Below are positions 57,386-64,000 of a stretch of 64,000 nt of DNA, one piece after another. Location of the stretch: positions 4,092,001 through 4,156,000 of the forward strand of contig NZ_CP133779.1 in the NCBI RefSeq assembly GCF_034347425.1. Direction: 5' to 3'. Position 1 is the stretch's first letter. Each line of letters opens with the position of its first letter. Under the pieces are notes generated by a model. The model saw nothing but the letters and a program-made list of their open reading frames with translations, searched no databases and was not told the DNA's origin. The position numbers were made by a program, and so were the translations under genes. Source of the stretch: Undibacterium sp. CCC3.4 (GTDB lineage Bacteria > Pseudomonadota > Gammaproteobacteria > Burkholderiales > Burkholderiaceae_D).

Positions 57386-58165
57386 ATGCACGCGACCCAG
57401 TCGACACAGGCAGCGCCGCTGGCGGCACTGTTTGTGTCAGATATCCATTTAAGCCCGGCGCTGCCGCTTACCACGGCGGCCTTTTTGCGTTTTCTGGCGC
57501 AGCATGGCGCTGGTGCGAAACGCCTGTATCTGCTCGGTGATTTGTTCGAGTATTGGGTCGGCGACGATGATCTTGACGACCCCTACCATCAAACCATAGT
57601 TTGCGCCTTGCAGCAGTTGGCCGCACACGGCACGGAACTGTTTTGGATAGGCGGAAATCGTGACTTCTTAATCGGCCGCGTCTTTGCACTAGCGACTTCT
57701 ATGCAGTTGCTGCCGGAACCGAGCGTGATCGTAGCCGGCGCACAGCGCATCATCCTCTGCCACGGCGACGCCGCCTGCACCGACGACCTCGATTACATGC
57801 GCTTTCGCAGCATGGTCCGCAGCAGCGCTTGGCAAGAGCAATTTCTGGCGCAAGACTTAGCCACACGCAAGCAACTCGTTGCAGCTATGCGCAGCAATAG
57901 CAAGAACGAGCAAGCACAAAAGGAAATGGCGATCATGGATGTCAATCCAGCTGCGATTGCCGCCGTGTTTGAGGCCTGCGCCTGCGACACCATGATACAT
58001 GGGCACACGCACCGGCCGGCGCGGCATGAACAAGATGGCCGGCGCCGCTATGTGTTACCAGATTGGGACTGCGACACCACACCGGCGCGCGGCGGTTGGA
58101 TTGCCATCGATGAGGCTGGCACAATCAGCCGCCACCAACTCGATGGCAGTGTGACCAGCGCTTAA
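57386..58165 (+). CDS. lpxH: UDP-2,3-diacylglucosamine diphosphatase LpxH
   Basis: Calcineurin-like phosphoesterase that makes lipid X in lipid A synthesis, at the inner face of the inner membrane. The metal ligands are visible as V-S-D-I-H-L, G-D-L-F-E-Y-W-V-G-D-D-D, G-N-R-D-F-L, C-H-G-D and H-G-H-T-H-R-P. The length is 259 residues. Position after ppiB is usual in betaproteobacteria. Confidence 0.95.
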   Translation: MHATQSTQAAPLAALFVSDIHLSPALPLTTAAFLRFLAQHGAGAKRLYLLGDLFEYWVGDDDLDDPYHQTIVCALQQLAAHGTELFWIGGNRDFLIGRVFALATSMQLLPEPSVIVAGAQRIILCHGDAACTDDLDYMRFRSMVRSSAWQEQFLAQDLATRKQLVAAMRSNSKNEQAQKEMAIMDVNPAAIAAVFEACACDTMIHGHTHRPARHEQDGRRRYVLPDWDCDTTPARGGWIAIDEAGTISRHQLDGSVTSA

Positions 58166-58183
58166 GCGGACACGCGACCCACA

Positions 58184-58864
58184 CTACTCGGCCAGCAATT
58201 GACCCGACTTCATCGTCAAGGTGCGCTCACAGCGCGCGGCGATGCTCAAATCATGCGTCACCAACACCAAGGTCGAGCGATGTTCACGATTGAGCTCGAA
58301 CATCAAAGCGATCACGGCTTCACCGGTTACGGCATCAAGACTACCGGTCGGCTCATCGGCAAACAAGAATGCCGGCTCAGTGACAAAGGCGCGCGCCAGA
58401 GCAACCCGTTGCTGCTCGCCACCTGATAGATATTTCGGATAATGGCGCAAACGCTGCCCTAAGCCTACCCGCTCGAGCATGGCCGTGGCTTTTTGCTGGG
58501 CCGCGCGGTCACCGCGTAATTCCAATGGCAACATGACATTTTCCAGCGCTGTCAAATGCATCAGCAATTGAAACGATTGAAACACGAAGCCTAGCTGTTC
58601 TTTGCGAAACAGCGCACGCTCATCTTCACTCAGAGAAAACAAATCGACGCCTGCCAAGTTGACGCGACCGCTGCTGGGCAAGTCTAATCCGGCCAAGATG
58701 CCGAGCAAGGTAGACTTGCCGCTGCCGGAGGCACCAACTATTGCAAGCGCTTGTCCCGTTGGCACGGTAAAATCGATACCATCGAGAATAGTCAGTTGCC
58801 CACCGCTATCTTCGACTTTTTTGTTCAAGGCATAGACTTCTATGCTGTTTGTGTGCGTTTTCAT
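58184..58864 (-). CDS. ybbA: ABC transporter ATP-binding protein (YbbA/LolD family)
   Basis: 226-residue ATPase: Walker A G-A-S-G-S-G-K-S-T, Q-loop F-V-F-Q-S-F-Q-L-L, signature L-S-G-G-E-Q-Q-R-V-A-L-A-R-A, Walker B F-L-F-A-D-E-P-T-G-S-L-D and the switch H in V-T-H-D-L. It belongs to the MacB/LolD type that works with an FtsX-like permease. No permease lies in this window. It is divergent from tesA, the arrangement known from E. coli ybbA-tesA. I use the ATG at 58864; two earlier in-frame ATGs overlap the tesA start and none has a clear ribosome site. Confidence 0.88.
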   Translation of the reverse strand: MKTHTNSIEVYALNKKVEDSGGQLTILDGIDFTVPTGQALAIVGASGSGKSTLLGILAGLDLPSSGRVNLAGVDLFSLSEDERALFRKEQLGFVFQSFQLLMHLTALENVMLPLELRGDRAAQQKATAMLERVGLGQRLRHYPKYLSGGEQQRVALARAFVTEPAFLFADEPTGSLDAVTGEAVIALMFELNREHRSTLVLVTHDLSIAARCERTLTMKSGQLLAE

Positions 58865-58874
58865 AGGACTTGTC

Positions 58875-59543
58875 ATGCTGTTTTTTATACCCACTCATCA
58901 ATGTAAGCTGCTGGTTTCACGCGGTCTGATGTTCATCGCCCTCAGTCTGAGCATGAATTTTGCCTATTCTGCAGCAAAAACGGTGCTCGTGCTCGGTGAC
59001 AGTTTATCGGCTGAATACGGTCTGGCTCGAGGACAAGGTTGGGTCAGTTTGCTGGAAAAAAAGATCATCGAAGAAAATCTGGCCGTTACCGTAGTCAATG
59101 CCAGCATCAGCGGCGAAACCACCAGCGGCGGCAGAAGCCGTTTGCCGGCATTACTCAAGCGGCTCAATCCCGATATCGTGATCATTGAACTCGGCGGCAA
59201 CGATGCCTTGCGCGGTCTGGCACTGAACGCCTCGGAAGATAATTTCCGCACCATGATTACCAGTATAAAACAAAGCCAGGCTGCGGTACTGCTGGTTGGC
59301 ATGCAAATTCCACCGAATTATGGCAAAGACTATACCGAGCGTTTCTTTTCGATATACGGCAAATTAGCGCAGGAACAAAAAATCAGTTTGGTACCGTTTT
59401 TACTCGAAGGTATCGCTGAGCGCAGCGAATTATTTCAAGCCGATCGCATTCATCCACTCGCCACCGCGCACCCTGTGATGCTGGCCAATGTGTGGAAGCC
59501 CTTGCTCCCCCTCTTGAAGAAAACGAAACAAGCCAGCCAATGA
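58875..59543 (+). CDS. tesA: SGNH-family esterase/acyl-CoA thioesterase TesA
   Basis: Exported hydrolase of 222 residues with a signal peptide (about 1-35) and the SGNH blocks: V-L-G-D-S-L-S-A-E-Y-G (Ser nucleophile), G-E-T-T-S-G-G, E-L-G-G-N-D-A-L-R-G and D-R-I-H-P (Asp/His). TesA acts as thioesterase I, protease I and lysophospholipase in E. coli. The ATG at 58875 has AGGAC eight bases upstream. The stop overlaps mnmH by four bases. Confidence 0.93.
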   Translation: MLFFIPTHQCKLLVSRGLMFIALSLSMNFAYSAAKTVLVLGDSLSAEYGLARGQGWVSLLEKKIIEENLAVTVVNASISGETTSGGRSRLPALLKRLNPDIVIIELGGNDALRGLALNASEDNFRTMITSIKQSQAAVLLVGMQIPPNYGKDYTERFFSIYGKLAQEQKISLVPFLLEGIAERSELFQADRIHPLATAHPVMLANVWKPLLPLLKKTKQASQ

Positions 59544-60622
59544 AATATCCGGAAATCCTTCAGTTCACTGACATCACGGATAAATTAGCACAATTTTCCA
59601 GCATCATTGATGTCCGCAGCCCGGCGGAATTTGCCGAAGACCACTTGCCTGGCGCAATCAATTGCCCGGTACTTGACGATGAAGAGCGCATACGCATCGG
59701 CACGCTGTATAAGCAAGTCGGGTCTTTTGAAGCCAAGCGGGCCGGTGCGGCCGTGGTGGCGCATAATATCGGTCGCCACCTCGAAGAGCAATTTGCCGAT
59801 AAACCGCGCGAATGGCGGCCACTGGTTTATTGCTGGCGTGGTGGGAACCGCAGTGCTTCCATGGCACACATCTTGGCCAAGGTCGGCTGGCAAGCGGCAC
59901 AACTCGAGGGTGGCTATAAAGCCTACCGTCAGCACCTGAATCTGAGTCTGCCGCAATTGGCCGAAAATTTGCCCTGGCGTGTATTGTGCGGCCCCACCGG
60001 CAGCGGTAAGAGTCGTATGCTGCAAAGCTTGCAGGCATTAGGCGAACAAGTACTCGACCTTGAGCAACTGGCAGCACACCGTGGCTCGGTGCTCGGTGAA
60101 TTGCCAGACCAAGCGCAACCTTCGCAAAAGATGTTTGAAAGCCAGATTTGGCAATTACTGCGAACAATCGATAGGCAACGGCCGATTTACGTCGAAGCCG
60201 AAAGTAAAAAAGTCGGTAATTTGCGCGTCCCGGCCGCCATCATGGATGGCATGCGCAGCGCACCGTGCGTATCACTGGCACTCAATAATGTCGATCGGGT
60301 GGCCTTGCTGCTGGCCGACTATGCGCATTATGTCGCCGACCCGGCGCAATTCTGCCGCCAACTCGACTTCCTCGCCCACTTGCATGGCAAAGAGCGGATA
60401 GAGCAATGGAAAGTACGCGTGTCTCAAGGCCAGTTGGCCGAGGTCGTGCTCAGTTTGCTCGAAGATCATTACGATCCAGCTTACCGTAAGTCGATTGCAC
60501 GTAATTTCCTGCAATTCAACCAGGCACCGACGCTGACCCAACATGGCATCACTGAAGCTGTGTTTGCTGAGCAAGCGCGTCAAATTATGGATTGGGAAGT
60601 GCGGGCAAAGCGCTTGGATTAA
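59540..60622 (+). CDS. mnmH: tRNA 2-selenouridine synthase MnmH (SelU)
   Basis: Replaces sulphur by selenium in 2-thiouridine of tRNA wobble positions via a geranylated intermediate. The 360 residues start with a rhodanese domain (about 10-125; I-I-D-V-R-S-P-A-E-F, catalytic Cys in V-Y-C-W-R-G-G-N-R-S) followed by a P-loop domain (C-G-P-T-G-S-G-K-S-R-M). The ATG at 59540 gives an ATGA overlap with tesA, which decides the start. No selD is in the window, so selenium supply must be encoded elsewhere. Confidence 0.95.
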   Translation: MKYPEILQFTDITDKLAQFSSIIDVRSPAEFAEDHLPGAINCPVLDDEERIRIGTLYKQVGSFEAKRAGAAVVAHNIGRHLEEQFADKPREWRPLVYCWRGGNRSASMAHILAKVGWQAAQLEGGYKAYRQHLNLSLPQLAENLPWRVLCGPTGSGKSRMLQSLQALGEQVLDLEQLAAHRGSVLGELPDQAQPSQKMFESQIWQLLRTIDRQRPIYVEAESKKVGNLRVPAAIMDGMRSAPCVSLALNNVDRVALLLADYAHYVADPAQFCRQLDFLAHLHGKERIEQWKVRVSQGQLAEVVLSLLEDHYDPAYRKSIARNFLQFNQAPTLTQHGITEAVFAEQARQIMDWEVRAKRLD

Positions 60623-60679
60623 ATCCGCGCTTACCCAGGTGGGGGAGGACGTCAAAAGCGATTCTTATTTTCCCGCACA

Positions 60680-60823
60680 TCACCCATCCACATCATCAAG
60701 AATACGCTGCCCTTCCTGATCAAGCTCATCGAACTGACGATGATTGATGGCCCACCAAAACAGGGCTCCGATGGCGAATACCATGACTAAGCTTAAGGGT
60801 ATGAGTAAGTAGAGGATATTCAT
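60680..60823 (-). CDS. ccoS: cbb3-type cytochrome oxidase assembly protein CcoS
   Basis: 47-residue membrane protein: M-N-I-L-Y-L-L-I-P-L-S-L opens a single transmembrane helix, then W-W-A-I-N-H-R-Q-F-D-E-L-D and an acidic C-terminus. It is needed for cofactor loading of cbb3 oxidase. The start overlaps the ccoI stop by four bases (ATGA). The ccoNOP genes themselves are not in the window. Confidence 0.93.
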   Translation of the reverse strand: MNILYLLIPLSLVMVFAIGALFWWAINHRQFDELDQEGQRILDDVDG

Positions 60824-63060
60824 GATTCCACCAAGTTGTCGAGCAGCACATGCTGCGGTTGCGGCAGCAAATATAAACGCAGCGCATTCAAGACTACGAT
60901 CAGGGAACTGAGCGACATACCCAACGCCGCATGCCAAGGTGCCAGCCAACCGAGCACGGCGGCGGGAATGGCGACGGCATTGTAGAGCATGGCCCAGATC
61001 AAGTTTTCACGAATCAAACGCAAGGCCTTGGTGGCGACCACAAAGGCATAGTCGAGGTCAGTGAGGCGATTCGACATCAGCAACAAGTCGCTGCGGGTCT
61101 GAGAAATCGGTGCGCCCTGCCCCATGGCAATGCCGACATGGGCCAAGGATAACACCGGCCCATCATTCATGCCATCGCCGACCATGGCGACGATGGCGCC
61201 ATGTGCCTGCAAATCCTGCACCACAGCGAATTTATCACCCGGACTCAAGCCACCGCGGGCATCGCTGATACCGCAGAGTGCGGCAACTCTTTGCACCACA
61301 TCATCACGGTCACCGGACAAGAGGCAAATTTGTTTACCGCGGTTTTGCAGTTGTCGTATCGTTTGCGCGGCATCATCACGCAAACTATCTTCCAAGCCAA
61401 ACAATAACAGTGCGCCGGCTTCATCGGCCAACACCGAAACGGTTTGCGCCTGCATGGCTGGTGGCAAGCTCAGTGGCGCGCCATGCAATTGCATGGCAAA
61501 ACTGATGCTGCCGAGCCGATACACGCGACCGTTGCAACGCGCTTCCACGCCACCGCCCGCTGTTTCCAGCAAAGCCTCCACCACCACGGCAGCGGCCGCT
61601 TGACTGTGCCCGGCCAAACCATCGGCGATCGCACGCGCCACTGGGTGCGCCGAGGCGGAGGCCAAGACAAAAGCGAGCACAGCAGCTTGCTCGGTGACGG
61701 CGCGCTGCGGCTCGGTGTGCACCAGGCGCAGCTTACCTTGGGTCAAGGTACCGGTTTTATCAAAAACAAAATGCGTGGCCTGCGCCATACTTTGTATCGC
61801 TCTACCATGCTTGACCAGTACGCCATTGTTGGCCATCAAGCCGATGGCGGCCGACATCACTCCTGGCGTTGCCAGCGACAAAGCGCAAGGGCAAGTAACA
61901 ACGATAACGCTGATGGCAATCCACAGCGCGCGACTCGGATCGATCGTGCTCCACACCAAGGCGGCCAATACGGCGACGATCAGTATCAAACTCAGGAAGC
62001 GGCTGGCGTGTTTATCTGCCAACAAGACAATCGGCGGTTTTTCCGTAGCGGCGGCTTCCATCATCGCAATGAGGGAAGATAATTCAGTGTCGCGCCCGAC
62101 CCGCAGGGCGCGCATCACCAATGCGCCGCTGACATTGATGGCACCGGCGATGACGTTTTCACCCGCAGTTTTCAGCACCGCTTGCGATTCGCCCGTCATC
62201 AGCGCTTCATCGCATTCGCTATGTCCTTCCAAGACCACGCCATCGGCCGGTATCTGCTCGCCGGCCGCAACGAGCAGGATATCCTCGACGGCCAAGGCTG
62301 CGGCATCGACCGTTTCGGTTTGCCGGCCCGGATAATGCAACAAACGTCGTGCCGTCAACGGCGCGAACTCGGTCAGCACGCGCAATGCGGTACTGGTTTT
62401 TCTTTGCACCTTGCTTTCAATCAGGCGCGCACCGAGCAAGAGAAACACAAACATGATGGCCGAATCGTAATATACGGCCCCGCCTTCAAAGGTGGCCCAG
62501 ACACTGGCGAAAAACGTCAGCAGTATCCCGAGTGACACCGGTACATCCATGCCGACATGGCGATTGCGCAGATCGCGCCAAGCTGCCTTGAAAAACGGCA
62601 TGGCAGAGAACCCAATGACCGGCACGGTAATGAGCATGCTGGCGATTTTTAATAATTTATCGAGATCCGGCGTGAGGTCGCCATCGATCTGCGGCAGCGG
62701 CACCAAATAAGCGGGAAAGGCATACATCATGATTTGCATCATGGCGAAGCCGGCGACGAATAATCGCCACAGCGCCATTTTATTTTCCGCGCGCGTCGCT
62801 TCGTCATCACTCTGATTGGCCGGCAAAGCACCGTAGCCAAGCGCGATGATGGCCGCGATGATGTGTTTGAGCGTGGTTTTGTCGCCATCCCAACTGAGTT
62901 CACCGCGGCCACTGACGGCATTGATGCGAAAGCTGGCAACACCGCACAGTTGACGCACACGAAATTCGATCAAGGCAACACAGGCGGCACAACGGATGCC
63001 GGACAGACGCAGTTTTTCTTGCAATAAAACGGGGGGAAGCGTGGACTCTGGGGCGGGCAT
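60820..63060 (-). CDS. ccoI: Copper-exporting P-type ATPase CcoI (FixI)
   Basis: P1B-type ATPase supplying copper for cbb3 oxidase assembly. 746 residues from the ATG at 63060: one HMA domain with G-I-R-C-A-A-C-V, eight transmembrane segments, the ion motif V-T-C-P-C-A-L-S, actuator M-T-G-E-S, phosphorylation site D-K-T-G-T-L-T and V-G-D-G-M-N-D-G-P-V. The hinge has Gly where most have Ala in N-D-A-P. The usual N-terminal Cys-rich metal-binding domain is missing from this frame and is found as a separate ORF just upstream (63069-63311), so the gene is either naturally split or frameshifted. Confidence 0.93.
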   Translation of the reverse strand: MPAPESTLPPVLLQEKLRLSGIRCAACVALIEFRVRQLCGVASFRINAVSGRGELSWDGDKTTLKHIIAAIIALGYGALPANQSDDEATRAENKMALWRLFVAGFAMMQIMMYAFPAYLVPLPQIDGDLTPDLDKLLKIASMLITVPVIGFSAMPFFKAAWRDLRNRHVGMDVPVSLGILLTFFASVWATFEGGAVYYDSAIMFVFLLLGARLIESKVQRKTSTALRVLTEFAPLTARRLLHYPGRQTETVDAAALAVEDILLVAAGEQIPADGVVLEGHSECDEALMTGESQAVLKTAGENVIAGAINVSGALVMRALRVGRDTELSSLIAMMEAAATEKPPIVLLADKHASRFLSLILIVAVLAALVWSTIDPSRALWIAISVIVVTCPCALSLATPGVMSAAIGLMANNGVLVKHGRAIQSMAQATHFVFDKTGTLTQGKLRLVHTEPQRAVTEQAAVLAFVLASASAHPVARAIADGLAGHSQAAAAVVVEALLETAGGGVEARCNGRVYRLGSISFAMQLHGAPLSLPPAMQAQTVSVLADEAGALLLFGLEDSLRDDAAQTIRQLQNRGKQICLLSGDRDDVVQRVAALCGISDARGGLSPGDKFAVVQDLQAHGAIVAMVGDGMNDGPVLSLAHVGIAMGQGAPISQTRSDLLLMSNRLTDLDYAFVVATKALRLIRENLIWAMLYNAVAIPAAVLGWLAPWHAALGMSLSSLIVVLNALRLYLLPQPQHVLLDNLVES

Positions 63061-63068
63061 GCTGACTC

Positions 63069-63311
63069 TTATTGTTGCTGCGCAGCCGACTTGGTGCGCA
63101 GGTAGTCGGAAATCATGTGGTTTTCTTGTATCACGTGCAAAATAGCCATACAGCCATGACAACAGACGGCCCGCTCGCCGCCATCAAAGCTGCAATACAA
63201 AGCCTTACTCAGTCGCATGCGCTCGCCGCAATGGTAGCAGGCAATCTTCGGCAGGCTCAGTGACGGCAGCCATGAAGCTGGTGCAAACCACTGAGAAAAA
63301 TTAATTGCCAT
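63069..63311 (-). CDS. Detached N-terminal metal-binding domain of CcoI
   Basis: 80 residues with C-Y-H-C-G near position 26 and V-C-C-H-G-C-M-A-I in the second half, followed by M-I-S-D-Y-L-R-T-K. This is the pattern of the Cys-rich domain that begins most CcoI/FixI ATPases (ATPase-associated heavy-metal binding). It ends in TAA nine bases from the ccoI ATG, in another frame. GAGG eight bases before the ATG at 63311 supports that start. It could be a real small protein acting with CcoI or the first half of a frameshifted gene. Confidence 0.7.
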   Translation of the reverse strand: MAINFSQWFAPASWLPSLSLPKIACYHCGERMRLSKALYCSFDGGERAVCCHGCMAILHVIQENHMISDYLRTKSAAQQQ

Positions 63312-63350
63312 CGGCAAGAACCTCGAAAAAAGCATGTGTAAATAGAAAGG

Positions 63351-63391
63351 ATGTTACCGCAATTCTGTCGTGCTTCCTTGATCTGTAACAA
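63351..63391 (-). promoter_or_regulatory. Candidate FNR-dependent promoter of the ccoI unit
   Basis: On the minus strand TTGTTACAGATCAA (63378-63391) matches the FNR/ANR consensus TTGAT-N4-ATCAA at nine of ten positions. A TAACAT -10-like box lies at 63351-63356, which would place the site at about -41 from transcription start, the class II activator position. Oxygen-limited control fits cbb3 assembly genes. Confidence 0.55.
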
Positions 63392-63430
63392 AGGCGCGAG
63401 AAGTGCATGGCAAAAAGCACAAAGCAAAAA

Positions 63431-63455
63431 GACGTCAGCATTGCACTGACGTCTC
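63431..63455 (-). terminator. Hairpin between sppA and the ccoI unit
   Basis: AGACGTCAG pairs with CTGACGTCT around a 7-base loop; on the minus strand a run of T follows. It may end a transcript arriving from the sppA side, 300 bases beyond the sppA stop. The rest of 63460-63755 shows nothing I can name apart from a 14-codon frame noted separately. Confidence 0.6.
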
Positions 63456-63755
63456 TTCGTTGCTTCGCTTACTATCACAAGAGGGACCTGAGATCCCTGA
63501 GTTTCACGCCGCAGCGTGAACAAAGGTCTTACACAAATTGTCTGCCATCAAGTTCGTACATAACCGGCACAACTAAACAACACCGGACTTCGGGTCATTA
63601 CCACAGATAAGGAATAAGAAATGAATCAATATCAGCCTCCTTGTTTGAACCAGTTACGCCCCTAATATATGCCAGTTGCCAGAACCGAGGAAGACAATTA
63701 AAACTATCCAGCACGGCTCAAAGATAAAAAAAATCAAGCATACTATTTCTAAAAA

Positions 63756-64000
63756 TCAATGTATGCTGGGTCGGTTTGCCTTCACCAAGGCAGAGATAGC
63801 AGCACTACCAACCGAGGCACCGAATTTTCTCAATACACGTTCCGGCAAGGCTTCTTTCTGCGTGTAGTCGATGACATCTTCAGCCTTGACCACATCGCGC
63901 GCCACTGAATCGATGGTGCCGTAACCATCGGCCAAACCCATTTCGACGGCCTTGCTGCCGACCCAAAACAAGCCGGAAAACGTGTCCGAAGTTTCTTTCA
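63756..64000 (-). CDS. sppA: Signal peptide peptidase SppA (S49 family), C-terminal fragment
   Basis: The last 81 codons of the gene; it runs off the window. F-S-G-L-F-W-V-G-S-K-A-V-E-M-G-L-A-D-G-Y-G matches the end of the S49 protease domain, where the strand and G-L-A-D-x-x-G turn follow the catalytic region. S49 proteases degrade cleaved signal peptides at the inner membrane. The catalytic Lys and Ser lie outside, so sppA versus a SohB-like member cannot be settled from this part. Confidence 0.72.
   Translation of the reverse strand, partial: KETSDTFSGLFWVGSKAVEMGLADGYGTIDSVARDVVKAEDVIDYTQKEALPERVLRKFGASVGSAAISALVKANRPSIH

Noticed and set aside
63407..63610. A 67-codon plus-strand frame
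   Set aside because: It spans the hairpin at 63431-63455 and has no family features.
63621..63665. A 14-codon frame (M-N-Q-Y-Q-P-P-C-L-N-Q-L-R-P) behind an AAGGA
   Set aside because: Could be a leader peptide but is too short to support without conservation or ribosome profiling.

Overview
The window is chromosomal DNA from a motile, flagellated Gram-negative betaproteobacterium. The best match is the Oxalobacteraceae (an Undibacterium- or Janthinobacterium-like genome). The evidence is gene content and order: flhDC-motAB followed by one long che operon, a BamD/RluD/PgeF neighbourhood, cytochrome cbb3 assembly genes (ccoS/ccoI), and an ~1330-residue single-chain PurL. Placement below family is inference. 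Coding density is high and many genes are coupled by 1- or 4-base stop/start overlaps. I found no tRNA, rRNA, CRISPR array or transposase gene.

Region by region. 1-4 kb: pgeF (partial)-rluD on the minus strand, divergent from bamD; a repeat-filled gap; yaaA divergent from a PIN-domain gene. 4-10.4 kb, plus strand: a cheZ-cheA pair, then selO, msrB, yciB, bolA and a periplasmic parvulin. 10.5-20.5 kb, minus strand: one ORF of about 3340 codons. Its C-terminal third has leucine-rich repeats and then a domain that looks like the NEL-type (IpaH/SspH) E3 ubiquitin ligase, with a candidate catalytic cysteine in a C-T-D motif. Its middle has a hydrophobic segment resembling the pore-forming region of large clostridial toxins. 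This is the most exciting object in the window. 20.5-28 kb is accessory: a truncated RND membrane-fusion gene, a siderophore-interacting flavoreductase, glutathione reductase, a Fic-fold protein with a substituted active site behind a repeated operator-like sequence, a second copy of the dispersed repeat, and a hybrid histidine kinase. 28-34 kb: purL and an ArnT-type glycosyltransferase.

33.9-48.3 kb, minus strand, is the motility/chemotaxis block. In transcription order it is flhD, flhC, a membrane-anchored methyltransferase, motA, motB, a CheZ-like protein, cheY, cheA, cheW, a chemoreceptor, cheR, cheD, cheB, cheY, cheZ and an EAL-HDOD protein closed by a terminator. With the cheZ at 4 kb, the window encodes three proteins carrying the CheZ active-site signature D-L-T-x-Q. 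48.9-52 kb: dnaQ, tilS and accA. 52.6-56.1 kb: two tandem paralogous exported TPR proteins and an L,D-transpeptidase that appears to share their C-terminal domain. 56.2-60.6 kb: two cyclophilins, lpxH, the divergent ybbA/tesA pair and mnmH. 60.7-63.3 kb: ccoS, ccoI and a small separate metal-binding ORF that is normally the N-terminus of CcoI, behind a candidate FNR site. The window ends inside an S49 peptidase (SppA) gene.

Where I moved a start codon from the longest possible ORF, the reason is given in the entry. All domain calls come from reading motifs by eye; no database search was run.
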